From: JOPF133 sp052144935
GTDB lineage: Bacteria; Acidobacteriota; Terriglobia; Bryobacterales; Bryobacteraceae
Assembly: GCA_052144935.1 (NCBI GenBank)
Contig: JBKQPR010000191.1
Span: 1-64,000, forward strand
Length of the DNA: 64,000 bases
Direction of reading: 5' to 3'
Shown: positions 44,612 to 53,807 of the stretch, in pieces
How positions within the stretch are numbered: the first letter of the stretch is position 1
Layout of the letters: each line of letters begins with the position of its first letter
Made by a program: the position numbers and the translations under genes
The notes under the pieces: generated by a model
Database searches by the model: none
What the model was told of the DNA's origin: nothing
What the model saw: the letters and a program-made list of their open reading frames with translations, nothing else

Positions 44612-45092
44612 GGGGCATGATTTGGGCTTTGGCCGGCGGGCGGGGGAAGCCGAATACAGGGCGGCTGCGGGCATCCGGGTCGAGCCGATGGGTGAACCGG
44701 GTTTCGACGCCGGTAGACTCGGAGCAGAACGGTAACGGGCGGCGCAGCGCCGGAAGTTCGACCACACCGGCTGCGTATCCATCGAGATACAGGAGGTAGC
44801 CGGCAAAGCCGTGCCCGGGCGCCCGTCGGAATTCGCGGATGGCGGCTCCGCGGCCGGCCTCGATGTTGACGCCGCTGCGATTCCGGATCAGCCAACCGGC
44901 GGCGGTCAGCAGGCGGTCGATGTTAGCGCGGGCGCGGTCCTTCGGCTGGGGTGGGCATGGGCGGCTCGTAGCGTATCGCACAGCGTAGCGCGGGTCATCT
45001 GGCGCCGGCGCGATCTCTACTTTCACGGAATTTCCCCCCGTAAACCGCCTAACCGCCGCCGCGGAAGCCCGGCTAACATGCCAACCCGTCAT
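44612..45092 (-). pseudogene. Remnant of a type I restriction enzyme HsdR N-terminus
   Basis: The frame reads KDRARANIDRLLTAAGWLIR, AGRGAAIREFRRAPGHGFAG, YLLYLDGYAAGVVE, then RRPLPFCSESTGVETRFTHR and LDPDARSRPVFGFPRP. This is the N-terminal nuclease-domain region of HsdR. The segment IEAKKEG...LTGVE...QS.KY normally between GVVE and the PLPF block is missing, so the PD-(D/E)XK catalytic core is deleted, and the helicase part is absent. The frame stays open far into the antisense of the isomerase gene, which is coincidental. Confidence 0.75.
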
Positions 45093-46366
45093 TTCCCCCG
45101 GCGATAGATTCCCCCGCCCAGCCCGCGCATCATTTTGCCCCACAGCGATTGCTCCAGCTCGTCGGAATCGTCCGGGTCCACGGGGGTCACTGCAATGTGC
45201 AGACCCGCCATTTCGTCGCTGCTGCCCGGCCCCCACACCACCCGCTTGGGCGGATGGTTTGGATTGCGCGGATTGGCGTCCGAATTGTCGTAGGTGAATT
45301 CCATCTCCAGGCGCGTGCCTTCCGGCAGCCGCAGGGGGGCTGCGTAGGTGTATTGCTGCTGCCAGTCGAAGTCCCAGCGCGGGATGCGGATCAGGGTGCG
45401 CCGCGAACCATCCGGCAGCACCGCGTAGCCGTACATCTCCCGGCAGACGTAGTGCGCGTGCGGATTCACGGCGATCGCGTCCACCGCCACCGGGAGCGTG
45501 AAATGGTCGGTCACTTTGTAGGCCCGCGCTCCCGCTGGAATGTCGATGCGGTTCGACCCCAGCGGCACGTCCATAATGGTCCGCCGCGGCCTCTGGTCCG
45601 TAAAGTACAGGGCCACGCTGGTGCGGTCCGTCTCGGCGCGGCCGATCGGATGATAGTGCACCTGCAGGACCAGCGTGGCATTGCCGTGCAGCAGTTCCGG
45701 CACATCCGCGGGCGTCTGGAAGGGGATCGCTCCGGGCGTCCATCCGCCCAGCCCGCGCGCCGGCAGAAAACCGGGCGTGCCGAAACAGGAATAGCCCGCG
45801 CCCGTGTCGCGCTGGCGGGCCGTGCCGGTGATGTCCTGAAACAGGATGGCGTGGTGCACGACCTTGGCGTTTCCCGGCCGGATGTCCAGCGCGCGCACCC
45901 ACCGGTCGCGGCCGGCGGGCGAGGGGATGGCGAAGCACTGGTACAGGTCCGGCCCTTCCGCCGGCACGGAAAAAGCCGCGCGCATCTGCGCTTCCAGATC
46001 GGGCTTGCCCAACTGCCAGCCATCGCGGAACACCGGAGGAGCGGGCGTCCCGGCCGGATTGCCCTCGGCCGCTCCAGTGGCCGCCCAGCGCGCCAGGGTG
46101 GCAATTTCGGCGTCGGTCAGTTTGCGCGCGTGTTCGAAAGCCGGCTCGGCGGGCAGCCAGGGCGGCATGTAGCGCTTGGCCGTCACCGTGGCGACCACTG
46201 CGGCGCGCTTGGCGGCATCCGGATAAGCCACCAGGGAGAACGGCGCCACGCCGCCCGGCCGGTGACAGGAGACGCACTGGCGATAGAGGATCGGCGCCAC
46301 GTCATGCGAAAACGTCACGCCAGTCTGCGCCGCAAAGAACGCCGCCAGCAGTCCCGAGAGGCCCAC
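45089..46366 (-). CDS. Exported cytochrome c/PHM-like copper monooxygenase-type protein
   Basis: I place the start at GTG 46366 (VGLSGLLAAFFAAQTG, a short signal), because the longer frame up to 46687 runs antisense-like through the neighbouring gene. A haem-c motif (YRQCVSCHRPGG) lies near residue 36, followed by DAEIATLARWAATGA. The rest resembles copper type II ascorbate-dependent monooxygenases (PHM fold): KVVHHAILFQDITGTARQRD, ATLVLQVHYHPIGRAETDRT and AVNPHAHYVCREMYGYAVLP supply His ligands. Known members hydroxylate or are uncharacterised redox proteins. It follows the chimeric ORF by 10 bases. Confidence 0.75.
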   Translation of the reverse strand: MGLSGLLAAFFAAQTGVTFSHDVAPILYRQCVSCHRPGGVAPFSLVAYPDAAKRAAVVATVTAKRYMPPWLPAEPAFEHARKLTDAEIATLARWAATGAAEGNPAGTPAPPVFRDGWQLGKPDLEAQMRAAFSVPAEGPDLYQCFAIPSPAGRDRWVRALDIRPGNAKVVHHAILFQDITGTARQRDTGAGYSCFGTPGFLPARGLGGWTPGAIPFQTPADVPELLHGNATLVLQVHYHPIGRAETDRTSVALYFTDQRPRRTIMDVPLGSNRIDIPAGARAYKVTDHFTLPVAVDAIAVNPHAHYVCREMYGYAVLPDGSRRTLIRIPRWDFDWQQQYTYAAPLRLPEGTRLEMEFTYDNSDANPRNPNHPPKRVVWGPGSSDEMAGLHIAVTPVDPDDSDELEQSLWGKMMRGLGGGIYRRGK

Positions 46367-46376
46367 CTCCCTATTG

Positions 46377-47321
46377 TCACCGATTCCGCGCGGCCATCTC
46401 CCACTGGCCGTCGGCCGAGCGGTCCACCAGGTAGCTGGCCAGCTCGTCTCCTCGCATGACCACCAAGCCGTCCATCGCACCCACCGACACCACGCCGCCG
46501 ATGCGCGCCATCGCCACGCCGATCTGGTCCATAGCAAACTGCCGTACGTGAGCGGTCTGGCGATCCCAGCGCAGCAGGCCGCCCGGATAGTTGCCGTATT
46601 CGCCGCGGCGGTAGAGCGCCAGCCACACGGCATCGGGCTCCACCAGAATCGCCGAGACCGACCAGCGCAGGATTTCCGGCGGCGCATAGAGCTTGTAGGT
46701 GCGGCTGACCGTATCGAAATAGCCGAAGCCGTCCACGCCGGTGGCGCCCTCGGCGTTGTAGAAGGTCTTGCCGAACCAGAGATTGCCGCCCACCCACTGG
46801 TGCGGGCCGACCTCCTCGTTCATCTCCGCCTGATCCGGATGCAGATAACCTCTCACGTCGTCGGGCCGCGCCGCCTGCCAAGTCGCCAGATCGGATTGCG
46901 GCAGCGGGTAAATCTTGGGGCCCTCGGCGATCACCGTGTATTCCGATCCGTAGCGGTTCTTTTGGCGGACAATCCGGAACGCGCCGAACGCGGCCTCCGG
47001 ATCGTCCTCGGCCGGTGGCTCCGTAGCGCCTAAGATTTGCGGGTGGCCCGTCGCCATACCCGAGATGCGCGCCTGTTCCCACGCGGCGCCCAGGTTGCCC
47101 GGCTTCCCGGCCGCGGCGCCTGCGACATGCGGAACGCCGGCCGCGTCCACCGAGACGCGCAGAAACTCCTCCCCGTCACCCATGACGATTCCTTCCCGCC
47201 GCACCCGCACCGCGCCGAAGGGCATGTAGGCGACGTGTTTGACCAGTGTCCGGCTGTGCGGATCGTAAAAGAGCTGGTGGCTTTCGTAAGTCGACCACTT
47301 CTCGCCGACGCAGGCTGGCAA
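46377..47321 (-). CDS. Hypothetical protein with a damaged 5' end
   Basis: Product of up to 314 residues with a coherent beta-rich body (PQILGATEPPAEDDPEAAFG, GYFDTVSRTYKLYAPPEILR, AVWLALYRRGEYGNYPGGLL, RIGGVVSVGAMDGLVVMRGD) reminiscent of beta-propeller blades. The only upstream initiator in frame is a TTG at 47321, right where a VapC-like remnant ends, and no signal peptide is seen, so the original N-terminus was probably lost in a deletion. Family not recognised. It may share an operon with the copper-oxygenase-like gene 10 bases downstream. Confidence 0.5.
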   Translation of the reverse strand: MPACVGEKWSTYESHQLFYDPHSRTLVKHVAYMPFGAVRVRREGIVMGDGEEFLRVSVDAAGVPHVAGAAAGKPGNLGAAWEQARISGMATGHPQILGATEPPAEDDPEAAFGAFRIVRQKNRYGSEYTVIAEGPKIYPLPQSDLATWQAARPDDVRGYLHPDQAEMNEEVGPHQWVGGNLWFGKTFYNAEGATGVDGFGYFDTVSRTYKLYAPPEILRWSVSAILVEPDAVWLALYRRGEYGNYPGGLLRWDRQTAHVRQFAMDQIGVAMARIGGVVSVGAMDGLVVMRGDELASYLVDRSADGQWEMAARNR

Positions 47322-47653
47322 AGCGCCAGTCCCTCCCGCAGGACCAGGTCAAGGTAAGCGGCGTCATAGACGGTAAGCCCGTGACGGTCGGCCAGGCTGA
47401 AAACGCCGTCATAGGAAACCGGATCGGACAGCCGGATAGGCAGGCTTTTGAGGGCCCCTAAGAAGTCCTGGGCGTGGGCGCGGGTGATACGCTGCAGCGA
47501 GCGAAGAGTCAATAACAAGGGAGGCCACAGGGGCGGTAACGATGGATGTAATCATGAACGGTCCAGCCTTCGGAGTCTGGCTTCACGCGCTTTTGCAATT
47601 GAGAATGCTGCCAGCGCCGCCGCCTACTCATCGGGAAGTTGAATCACGGTCAT
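47315..47653 (-). pseudogene. VapBC toxin-antitoxin remnant
   Basis: ATG 47653 begins MTVIQLPDE, then TAG, then AAALAAFSIAKAREARL: the start of a VapB-like antitoxin with a nonsense codon. ATG 47555 begins MITSIVTAPVASLVIDSSLA, a PIN-domain toxin start (VIDSS Asp). After a deletion and shift the other frame gives HAQDFLGALKSLPIRLSDPV and LADRHGLTVYDAAYLDLVLR, the C-terminal PIN motif with its Asp. The acidic middle (WxxPEE to EVxN) is missing and the 3' end fuses into the next ORF. It cannot encode an active toxin. Confidence 0.65.
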
Positions 47654-47751
47654 GGCCTAAGCTGGTTGCCGCCTTTCGATGATACGCAGCCGTCTGTCAC
47701 GGCTGGCTCAAGTAGCCGGAGTAGCCGGCGCATGTTGGGCGCACGAAACGA

Positions 47752-47796
47752 GGGTCGAGACGAATCTCGACCCAGCAGGCCGAGGGCCTGCGCCAC
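47752..47796. repeat. Interspersed repeat, family 2 copy 1
   Basis: GGGTCGAGACGAATCTCGAC (palindromic core CGAGA..TCTCG) followed by a second hairpin ending TGCGCCAC. A near-identical 45-bp unit lies at 53745-53789. Both sit directly after the stop of a leftward gene's 3' side, as REP elements often do. Confidence 0.7.
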
Positions 47797-47805
47797 TAGG
47801 CATCA

Positions 47806-48564
47806 CTACACCGTGCCGCAATACACCTTGGTCATATAGCGAAGCGCCACCAGGCCCGCCTGCTGATTCTCGGCGAACGCGCGCTCCAACTCCTGGTTCA
47901 CGCATCGGTAGGCCTCGGAGCCCGGTGGCGGCGCATAGGAGGACGAGTGCATCCGGCCGAGCAGGCCCTCCAGATCGAAACGCTGCTGGTTCGGAAAAGC
48001 GGCCTGCTTCCAGCGGCCCGCTCCGAAGAACTGGTCCATCACGCCGTCATCCATGCGGCGGTGGTCCACCTGCCTGTAATCGGGCGCATAGCGGTCGAGT
48101 ATCGCTTCGTAGGCCTCCAGAAAAGGCCCTTCCACCAGCCGCTCGTTCCACGCCAGCACCACCCAGCCGGGAGGGCGCAGAATGCGGCGAAACTCGGCTT
48201 GGGCAGCCGAGCGGTCGAACCAGTGAAAGGCCTGGCCGGCGGTGACGAAATCCACCGCTCCATCCGCCAGGCTGGTGGCCTCGGCGCGGCCTTCCACGCT
48301 TTGAAAGCGCGGCTCATCGGCCAGAATGCGCGCCCCGGCCTGCCGCATCTCCAGGTTCGGCTCCACGCCGAACACCTGGCAGCCGAAGCGCAGAAACAGC
48401 GCCGCGAAGAATCCCGTGCCCGACCCGATGTCGGCCACCACGGATTGCGGGGTGAGGCCGCATTCGCGCTCCAGCCACGGCACGAGCTCGGGCGGATAGG
48501 AAGGCCGGTAGCGCACGTAGTCCGCCACCCGCGAAGAAAATCGTTTCGCCGGATCGTTGTCCAT
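47806..48564 (-). CDS. Class I SAM-dependent methyltransferase
   Basis: Product of 252 residues. RFSSRVADYVRYRPSYPPEL then SVVADIGSGTGFFAALFLRF (motif I, SAM binding), CQVFGVEPNLEMRQAG (acidic loop) and FVTAGQAFHWFDRSAAQAEF, the pattern of the Methyltransf_11 group related to trans-aconitate methyltransferase. Substrate unknown. It diverges from the ribokinase gene with only 14 bases between the two start codons, so each promoter must lie within the other's coding region or the promoters overlap. Confidence 0.85.
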   Translation of the reverse strand: MDNDPAKRFSSRVADYVRYRPSYPPELVPWLERECGLTPQSVVADIGSGTGFFAALFLRFGCQVFGVEPNLEMRQAGARILADEPRFQSVEGRAEATSLADGAVDFVTAGQAFHWFDRSAAQAEFRRILRPPGWVVLAWNERLVEGPFLEAYEAILDRYAPDYRQVDHRRMDDGVMDQFFGAGRWKQAAFPNQQRFDLEGLLGRMHSSSYAPPPGSEAYRCVNQELERAFAENQQAGLVALRYMTKVYCGTV

Positions 48565-48578
48565 GTTTCAATGATTCC

Positions 48579-49508
48579 ATGAACCGTCCACCCCACATCG
48601 TCGTGGTAGGCAGCGCCAACGTCGATCTCACCACTTTTACCGACAATTTCCCGCGTCCGGGAGAGACCATTTTCGGCCGCGAATTCCATCTCGGCTTCGG
48701 CGGCAAAGGCGCCAATCAGGCGGTGGCCGCGCGGCTCTGCGGGGCCCGCGTATCCATGGTGGCGCGCGTGGGCGACGACCTTTTCGGCCCCGCCACCATC
48801 GCCAACTTCCGCGCCCGCGGAGTGGAAGCCGACCACGTGTGGGTCACGCCCGGAGTCTCCAGCGGGGTGGCCCCCATCTTCGTGGATGCCGCGGGGCAGA
48901 ACCGCATCCTGGTGGTGAAAGGCGCCAACGACCGTCTGCTGCCCGCCGACGTGGATCGCTCGGCGGATCTGCTGCGCTCGGCCGATTGCCTGGTGATGCA
49001 GCTCGAAATTCCCGTGGAGACCGTTTACTACGTGTTGCGGTTCGCCCGCCGCGAGCGGATCCGCACGATCCTCAACCCGGCCCCCGGGCAGCCGCTCGAC
49101 CTGGCCGAACTGGCCCACGTGGATTACCTGATTCCCAACGAGAGCGAGGCCGAGGCGATCAGTGGCATGCCCGTGCGCAATCCGGAGGAAGCGCGCGCGT
49201 GCGCAGCCAGCCTGGTGGGGCGCGGCATCCCGCGCGTGATCGTGACGCTGGGCGCGTCGGGCGCGCTCTGCGCAGGGGCCGATGGCGCGAGCCACGTGCC
49301 AGCGCACCAGGTGAATCCCGTGGACACCACCGGCGCGGGCGACGCCTTCATCGGCAGCTTTGCCTGCTTTCTGGCCGGAGGATGCGGCGAATCCGAAGCC
49401 ATCGCGCGAGCCAACGTGTACGCCGCCCTCTCCACGCTGGCCGTGGGTACGCAATCCTCGTTTGCATCCGCCGAGCGCTTCCAGGCCGAGTGGGCCGCCA
49501 GGGGGTGA
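48579..49508 (+). CDS. rbsK: Ribokinase (PfkB family)
   Basis: Product of 309 residues. N-terminal VVVGSANVDLTTFTDNFPRP and GGKGANQAVAARL give the PfkB signature 1 and ribose-binding GG; NESEAEAISG and DTTGAGDAFIGSFACFLAGG give signature 2 with the catalytic Asp. It phosphorylates D-ribose (or a related sugar) to the 5-phosphate using ATP in the cytoplasm. No ribose transporter or RbsR is adjacent, so ribose is the likely but unproven substrate. Confidence 0.85.
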   Translation: MNRPPHIVVVGSANVDLTTFTDNFPRPGETIFGREFHLGFGGKGANQAVAARLCGARVSMVARVGDDLFGPATIANFRARGVEADHVWVTPGVSSGVAPIFVDAAGQNRILVVKGANDRLLPADVDRSADLLRSADCLVMQLEIPVETVYYVLRFARRERIRTILNPAPGQPLDLAELAHVDYLIPNESEAEAISGMPVRNPEEARACAASLVGRGIPRVIVTLGASGALCAGADGASHVPAHQVNPVDTTGAGDAFIGSFACFLAGGCGESEAIARANVYAALSTLAVGTQSSFASAERFQAEWAARG

Positions 49509-49538
49509 CGTGACACCCCGATCGCCGGGTTGACATCC

Positions 49539-49620
49539 GGGGCGCCCTCGGGGCCCGCCTGTCCCGCAAGCGCTCAAGCCTTTGCGCTCCAAGATGGGAC
49601 AGGCGTTTTCGCCTGTCCCC
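49539..49620. repeat. Interspersed repeat, family 1 copy 2
   Basis: Shares GCCCTCGGGGCCCGCCTG and GGGACAGGCG.TTTCGCCTG with 22551-22620, with a similar A/G-rich middle. The remaining 200 bases to 49816 hold nothing recognisable. Confidence 0.65.
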
Positions 49621-49816
49621 ATGGCCTTACGGGCCACCAAAGGTGATGAAAGCCCAAGTTTGCGCGAGGCTTTCAACCGTCAACCGATTCCATTACAGCT
49701 CTGACCGAGTGGCTCTGGGCCCGGCTCTGTTTCCGCGGCTCTGTTGCGAATGCCCCGTGTTTGCAAATGGTTACCGAGCCTCGACCCGGCCTCCCCGACC
49801 GGTTGAGCACCCGCCG

Positions 49817-50677
49817 CTACCGCAGAAGCTGCGCGGCGAAGAATTCCTCGGCCCGCCGCATAGCGTCCTCGGTGGCGCGCCGGTTCGCCGCTTTGGATTG
49901 CCTGGCGTTGCCCGGGTCGTCGAAGTTGTGCTCCGCGCCGGCGTACACGATCGCCTCCAGCGGATTGCCGGCCGCGCGAGCGCGTTGCGCAAACTCCTGG
50001 CAGCGCTGGGGCGACACCTCTTCATCGGCCCCTGCGATCATCATCAGGATGGGCGCATAGGCCCGGTAGCTGCCCTGAATCGCCGCCATGCCGCAGCCGG
50101 GATATTCCGCGAGCGCGGCGCGGAAACCGGTTAGCGGAGTGGGCCGCTCGATTCCCGGGGCGCGGCTGCTCATGGTGACCAGCACGGTCATGGCGCCGTT
50201 CGACCACCCTTGCACGCCGACGCGGTTCGAGATCGCATCGCCGCGGCCGCGCAGATAGCGTAGCGCACCGTAAGCATCCAAAGGCCGCACGGTCTGCTCG
50301 CTGACTTCGTCCGGCCGCTGTTCGTAGCTCCCCACGGGGAAACCGCCCGGGTATCCGCGCGGCCCGAAGCTATCCACCAGCAGTGCCAGGTAACCGCGCG
50401 CCGCCCAGAATTCGCCCCATTGCCGGTGCCGTTGGGACAGCGTGGCGGCCGTGTAGATGCCCTTGGCGAGCGAGGAATAGGGCCCCGCGCGCCCATGCAG
50501 CATCACGATGGCGGCATGGGGAACGGTTCCGGTTCCGGTGCCGGCTCCAGTGCCCGCCGGCTCGAACAGATAGCCCGTGAGGTTGGTCCGGCCGTCCTCG
50601 CTAGGGAAATGGACCGTCTTCGGCTCGGCCGCCGCGGCGCAGGCGGCCAAGATCGGAAGCACGGCGAGAAAGCGCAT
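49817..50677 (-). CDS. Exported dienelactone-hydrolase-family protein
   Basis: Start at ATG 50677 (MRFLAVLPILAACAAAAEP, a signal peptide), 8 bases after the stop of the phosphatase gene. Alpha/beta-hydrolase motifs: AAIVMLHGRAGPYS (oxyanion hole), VGVQGWSNGAMTV with Ser as nucleophile where classical dienelactone hydrolases have Cys, MMIAGADEEV with Asp and VYAGAEHNFDD with His. It should act in the periplasm on an ester or lactone; the natural substrate is unknown. A Gly/Thr linker (GTGAGTGTGTV) follows the first strand. Confidence 0.82.
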   Translation of the reverse strand: MRFLAVLPILAACAAAAEPKTVHFPSEDGRTNLTGYLFEPAGTGAGTGTGTVPHAAIVMLHGRAGPYSSLAKGIYTAATLSQRHRQWGEFWAARGYLALLVDSFGPRGYPGGFPVGSYEQRPDEVSEQTVRPLDAYGALRYLRGRGDAISNRVGVQGWSNGAMTVLVTMSSRAPGIERPTPLTGFRAALAEYPGCGMAAIQGSYRAYAPILMMIAGADEEVSPQRCQEFAQRARAAGNPLEAIVYAGAEHNFDDPGNARQSKAANRRATEDAMRRAEEFFAAQLLR

Positions 50678-50685
50678 GGTTGATG

Positions 50686-51195
50686 TTACCGCCGCGCGAG
50701 AGCCGGGCGATCGGGCGCCAATCTCTCGATCCAGGCGCGCTGCTCGGGCGTCTCCGGAACGTTCAGCCCTCGCGCCGCACTGACCGTTCGTAGAGCGGAA
50801 GCGGCGTCCATTCCGGCCACGATCAGCGCTCCGGCGGCGATCAGACCCGACCGGCCCACTCCCTGGCGGCAATGCACGGCGACATTCCTGCCACTTTCAA
50901 GATCCCGGCTGAACTCCTGAACCAGGAACGCCGCCAACGTGCGAGAGGCCGGCACGCCAAGGTCCGGAATCGGGAATGAGACAAAGCGCAAGCCGGCGGC
51001 TTCCACGAGCGGGCCTTCTTCCTCAAGCCCCAGCTCCCTTTGTTCTTCCCGCTCCAGCAACGACACCACCACATCGAGATTGGCGCGCTGCCAGGCGCGC
51101 ACTTCGTCCTCCAGCCAATCTCCCCCGCGAGGCCGGCTCGAAATGGCGAGGCGCCCCCGCCAGGGGCCCGGTATCCAGAACAACTCAGGAGCCAT
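50686..51195 (-). CDS. Dual-specificity protein phosphatase-like protein
   Basis: Product of 169 residues. The active-site P-loop is HCRQGVGRSG (Cys109, Arg115), with the general-acid region FPIPDLGVPAS upstream and VVSLLEREEQRELGLEEEGP in the preceding helix, typical of small cyclin-dependent-kinase-inhibitor-3-like or DSP phosphatases. It dephosphorylates Ser/Thr/Tyr or phosphoinositides; target unknown. No signal peptide. It probably shares an operon with the following hydrolase. Confidence 0.85.
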   Translation of the reverse strand: MAPELFWIPGPWRGRLAISSRPRGGDWLEDEVRAWQRANLDVVVSLLEREEQRELGLEEEGPLVEAAGLRFVSFPIPDLGVPASRTLAAFLVQEFSRDLESGRNVAVHCRQGVGRSGLIAAGALIVAGMDAASALRTVSAARGLNVPETPEQRAWIERLAPDRPALARR

Positions 51196-51314
51196 GTTGT
51201 CCTACTATTATCTCCCGCGGGAGAGACCCAGGGCTGTTGCCGCCCGAGGGGCCGCCCGTGCGGCTGGTTCATTGCCGGATCGCGGCTCATCGGGCTTCAG
51301 GTCCGCGCCCTTCC

Positions 51315-52184
51315 CTACCCCAGCACCGTCTTGCAATACTGGTAGCACTTCTTGACTTCCGCCACGGCGTCCGATCCCGGCACGCCGTATTCGTACTCGA
51401 TATTCGCGGGAATCCCATACTTCCGGTCTCTCAACAGCAGCAGCACCTGCCGGATGGGCGTGTCGCCTTGGCCGAAGGGCGTGCCGGGGCCGTGGTCCTT
51501 CTTGCGGTCCTTGATGTGCAACACCAGGATCTTGTCGTGGTTCTGCTGGATGTAGCCCACCGGGTCGTAGCCCGCCGCGAAGAAATGGCCGATATCCAGG
51601 TTGATATAGAATTGCTTGGACATCCGGAGCGCCTCGGCGAAGCTCTCGGGTTTGGCGAACTGGTTGGGGTCGGTCACATTGTCGTGGCCATGCATGGCCA
51701 CGCGGACCTTGTGCAACTCGGCCAGCGGCGCCAGGCGCCTGGCGCAGGTCAGCGTGGTCGACGTGGTAATCAGGTCGAGGCCCATCGCCTTGGTCATCTG
51801 GAAGCCGCGGTTCAGTTCCTCGTCCGAGAAATTGTCGTTGAAATTCAGGCTGTAGGCCGACAGGACGATTCCAGCGTCGGTGAACTTCTTGGCCACCTCG
51901 TGGAAGTAATCGAGGGGCGTTTCGAGGCGCCACTTCCTCAACAGTTCGCGGGTCTCGGAGTCGCTCGCCGCGAACGGCTCCACGTGCCCCATGGCGAGCT
52001 CGGCCTCGCCCAGCCCCACCTGCACCAGCGCGGCGATGCAGGCATCCAGCAGCCGGTCGCGAAAGCTGTAGGTCTGCGCGCCAATCTGCACTCCGCGGAT
52101 CTTGGAATCGATTCTGGCCGCGCGAGCGGCGGCCAGCGGAAGCGCCGCCAGGGCGACCTTCCCGAATTGCCGTCTCGAATACAT
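51315..52184 (-). CDS. Exported sugar phosphate isomerase/epimerase-like TIM barrel
   Basis: ATG 52184 has AAGGAGAG upstream and gives [20 protein letters not shown], a Tat-type signal (SRRQFGK). The barrel motifs are [76 protein letters not shown] and [14 protein letters not shown]. It shares order and wording with the protein at 43536 (for example [11 protein letters not shown] versus IHLKDRKMNNGP and QGDTPIR versus EGDTPIK) but lacks the low-complexity insertion. Role likely in catabolism of keto- or hexose sugars outside the inner membrane. Confidence 0.82.
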   Translation of the reverse strand: MYSRRQFGKVALAALPLAAARAARIDSKIRGVQIGAQTYSFRDRLLDACIAALVQVGLGEAELAMGHVEPFAASDSETRELLRKWRLETPLDYFHEVAKKFTDAGIVLSAYSLNFNDNFSDEELNRGFQMTKAMGLDLITTSTTLTCARRLAPLAELHKVRVAMHGHDNVTDPNQFAKPESFAEALRMSKQFYINLDIGHFFAAGYDPVGYIQQNHDKILVLHIKDRKKDHGPGTPFGQGDTPIRQVLLLLRDRKYGIPANIEYEYGVPGSDAVAEVKKCYQYCKTVLG

Positions 52185-52204
52185 GCGGTTACTCTCCTTT
52201 GCGG

Positions 52205-53620
52205 TCACGCCGGCCGCGCGCCCAATCCCAGGCGGTAGACCAGCGCTCCCACGCCCACGGTGGCAAACGCGGTCAGCGACGCCACCGGGTGCTTCACCAC
52301 GCCATACGTCATCATGCAGGCGCCTACTACGATATATGAAGCCGGAATCAGGGGCCAGGCAAAATCCAGCGCATGCAGCCTCTGCCATGCCGGGCGCTTC
52401 CGGCGAAAGACAAACAGCGACACCACCGTGAGCACGCTGAACAGCGTCAGGCTTAGCCCAATATAGATCACCAGGTCGGGGAACGGGGTGAGCGTCATCA
52501 GAATGGCGCACAGCCCCTGGCTTACAATCGCGACTACCGGCGTGTGCCAGCGCGGATGCACGCTGGCGGCAGCGTGCAGGAAGGCCCTGTTCTTGGCCAT
52601 GGCGTAGTATACGCGCGGCCCCACCGTCACCATGGCGTTCACCGAGGATACGATCGCCAGGGCCATCAGCCCGGAAAAAACACCTGAGATGCGCGGCCCG
52701 AACAAGCTCAGGGCCGCTTGCGACCCGATAGCGATTTCGCCGTGGGTGGCCTGTTCCGCCAGCGTGGCGATGGGCGTGGCATACAGGAAGACCACGTTCA
52801 ACCCCAGGTACAATGCCGCCACAATAGCCGCGCCGGCCGCCAGCGCCGAAGGCAGCGTGCGCTCCGGATTGCGCACTTCCTCGGCCACGTATGTCGCCGC
52901 GTTCCATCCGCTATAGGCCCACACCACCCACAGCAGGCTGACGAAAAACTGGGTCGGCAGGCCCGATCCGCCGTGCATGCCGCTGTCCGAGCCGCTGCCC
53001 GCGAAGTGGCTCCAACTGCCGCTGCCGGCTGTCAGGCCCATCAGCACGAAGCCCACCAGCACCACCAGCTTGATCGACGTGAGCACGTTCTGCACCTTGG
53101 CCGTGCGCCCCACGCCGAGGCAATTCAGAACCGTGAAGGCCGCGATCAGGATGGAAGCCACCAGTTGGCCCACGCCCACGCGCAGCGAAAACACCCCCGC
53201 CCCAATCTCGGTGCCGGCGTGGGAAATGTGGAGCGCCGGCGCGAAGTGGCCCAGGTAATCCGAAAAGGTCAGCGCCGCCGCGGCGATAGGCGCCGAAAAG
53301 CCCGCGAAGAACGAGACCCAGCCGGTCATGAAGCCCCATTCCGGTCCGAAAGCGTGGGTGAGGTAGACGTACTCGCCGCCGGAGCTGGGAAAGTTGATGC
53401 CTAATTCCGAATAGCTGAGCGCCCCGGCGAAGGCGAACAGCGCGCCCACCGCCCAGCACAGCAGAATCAGGCGGGCGCTGCCCAAATTGCCCGCCAGAAA
53501 CCCGGTGGTGGAAAAGATGCCCGCGCCCACCATATTGGAAATCACCAGCGCGGTGGCGCTGAAGAAACCAAGCTGGCGCAGGAGTCCCGGCTTCACGCTC
53601 TGCAGGACAAGTCTGGGCAT
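52205..53620 (-). CDS. APC-superfamily amino acid permease
   Basis: Product of 471 residues with about 12 membrane segments. The N-terminal [20 protein letters not shown] is the APC TM1 signature with the unwound GAGIF motif; [20 protein letters not shown] and [20 protein letters not shown] (TM6 region) follow. It imports amino acids or polyamines driven by a cation gradient. The gene lies 20 bases upstream of the isomerase gene and is probably cotranscribed with it. Confidence 0.88.
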   Translation of the reverse strand: MPRLVLQSVKPGLLRQLGFFSATALVISNMVGAGIFSTTGFLAGNLGSARLILLCWAVGALFAFAGALSYSELGINFPSSGGEYVYLTHAFGPEWGFMTGWVSFFAGFSAPIAAAALTFSDYLGHFAPALHISHAGTEIGAGVFSLRVGVGQLVASILIAAFTVLNCLGVGRTAKVQNVLTSIKLVVLVGFVLMGLTAGSGSWSHFAGSGSDSGMHGGSGLPTQFFVSLLWVVWAYSGWNAATYVAEEVRNPERTLPSALAAGAAIVAALYLGLNVVFLYATPIATLAEQATHGEIAIGSQAALSLFGPRISGVFSGLMALAIVSSVNAMVTVGPRVYYAMAKNRAFLHAAASVHPRWHTPVVAIVSQGLCAILMTLTPFPDLVIYIGLSLTLFSVLTVVSLFVFRRKRPAWQRLHALDFAWPLIPASYIVVGACMMTYGVVKHPVASLTAFATVGVGALVYRLGLGARPA

Positions 53621-53686
53621 TTGGATCTACAGCTATTCTAAACGCGATAGCGGAAGCCGGGGAGCTCGTGGCGCAGACTCTCAGTC

Positions 53687-53789
53687 GGTGTGCCCTTTGG
53701 GCCCGCCGAGATTCGTCTCGGCGCACGTGGCGCACTCAAGAAGAGGGTCGAGACGAATCTCGACCCGGCAGGCTGAAAGTCTGCGCCAC
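53687..53789. repeat. Interspersed repeat, family 2 copy 2 with an inverted half-copy
   Basis: GGGTCGAGACGAATCTCGAC to TGCGCCAC at 53745-53789 repeats the unit at 47752-47796. Just before it GCCGAGATTCGTCTCGGC at about 53705-53722 is the same palindromic core again, so this locus holds two units in opposite orientation. Confidence 0.65.
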
Positions 53790-53807
53790 GTCCAAATGCC
53801 CTGCGCC

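Noticed and set aside
43926..46277. A 783-codon open frame on the minus strand
   Set aside because: Most of it is antisense to the isomerase gene or in the wrong frame of the copper-oxygenase-like gene; only the 44612-45092 part resembles a protein (HsdR), which is reported as a remnant.
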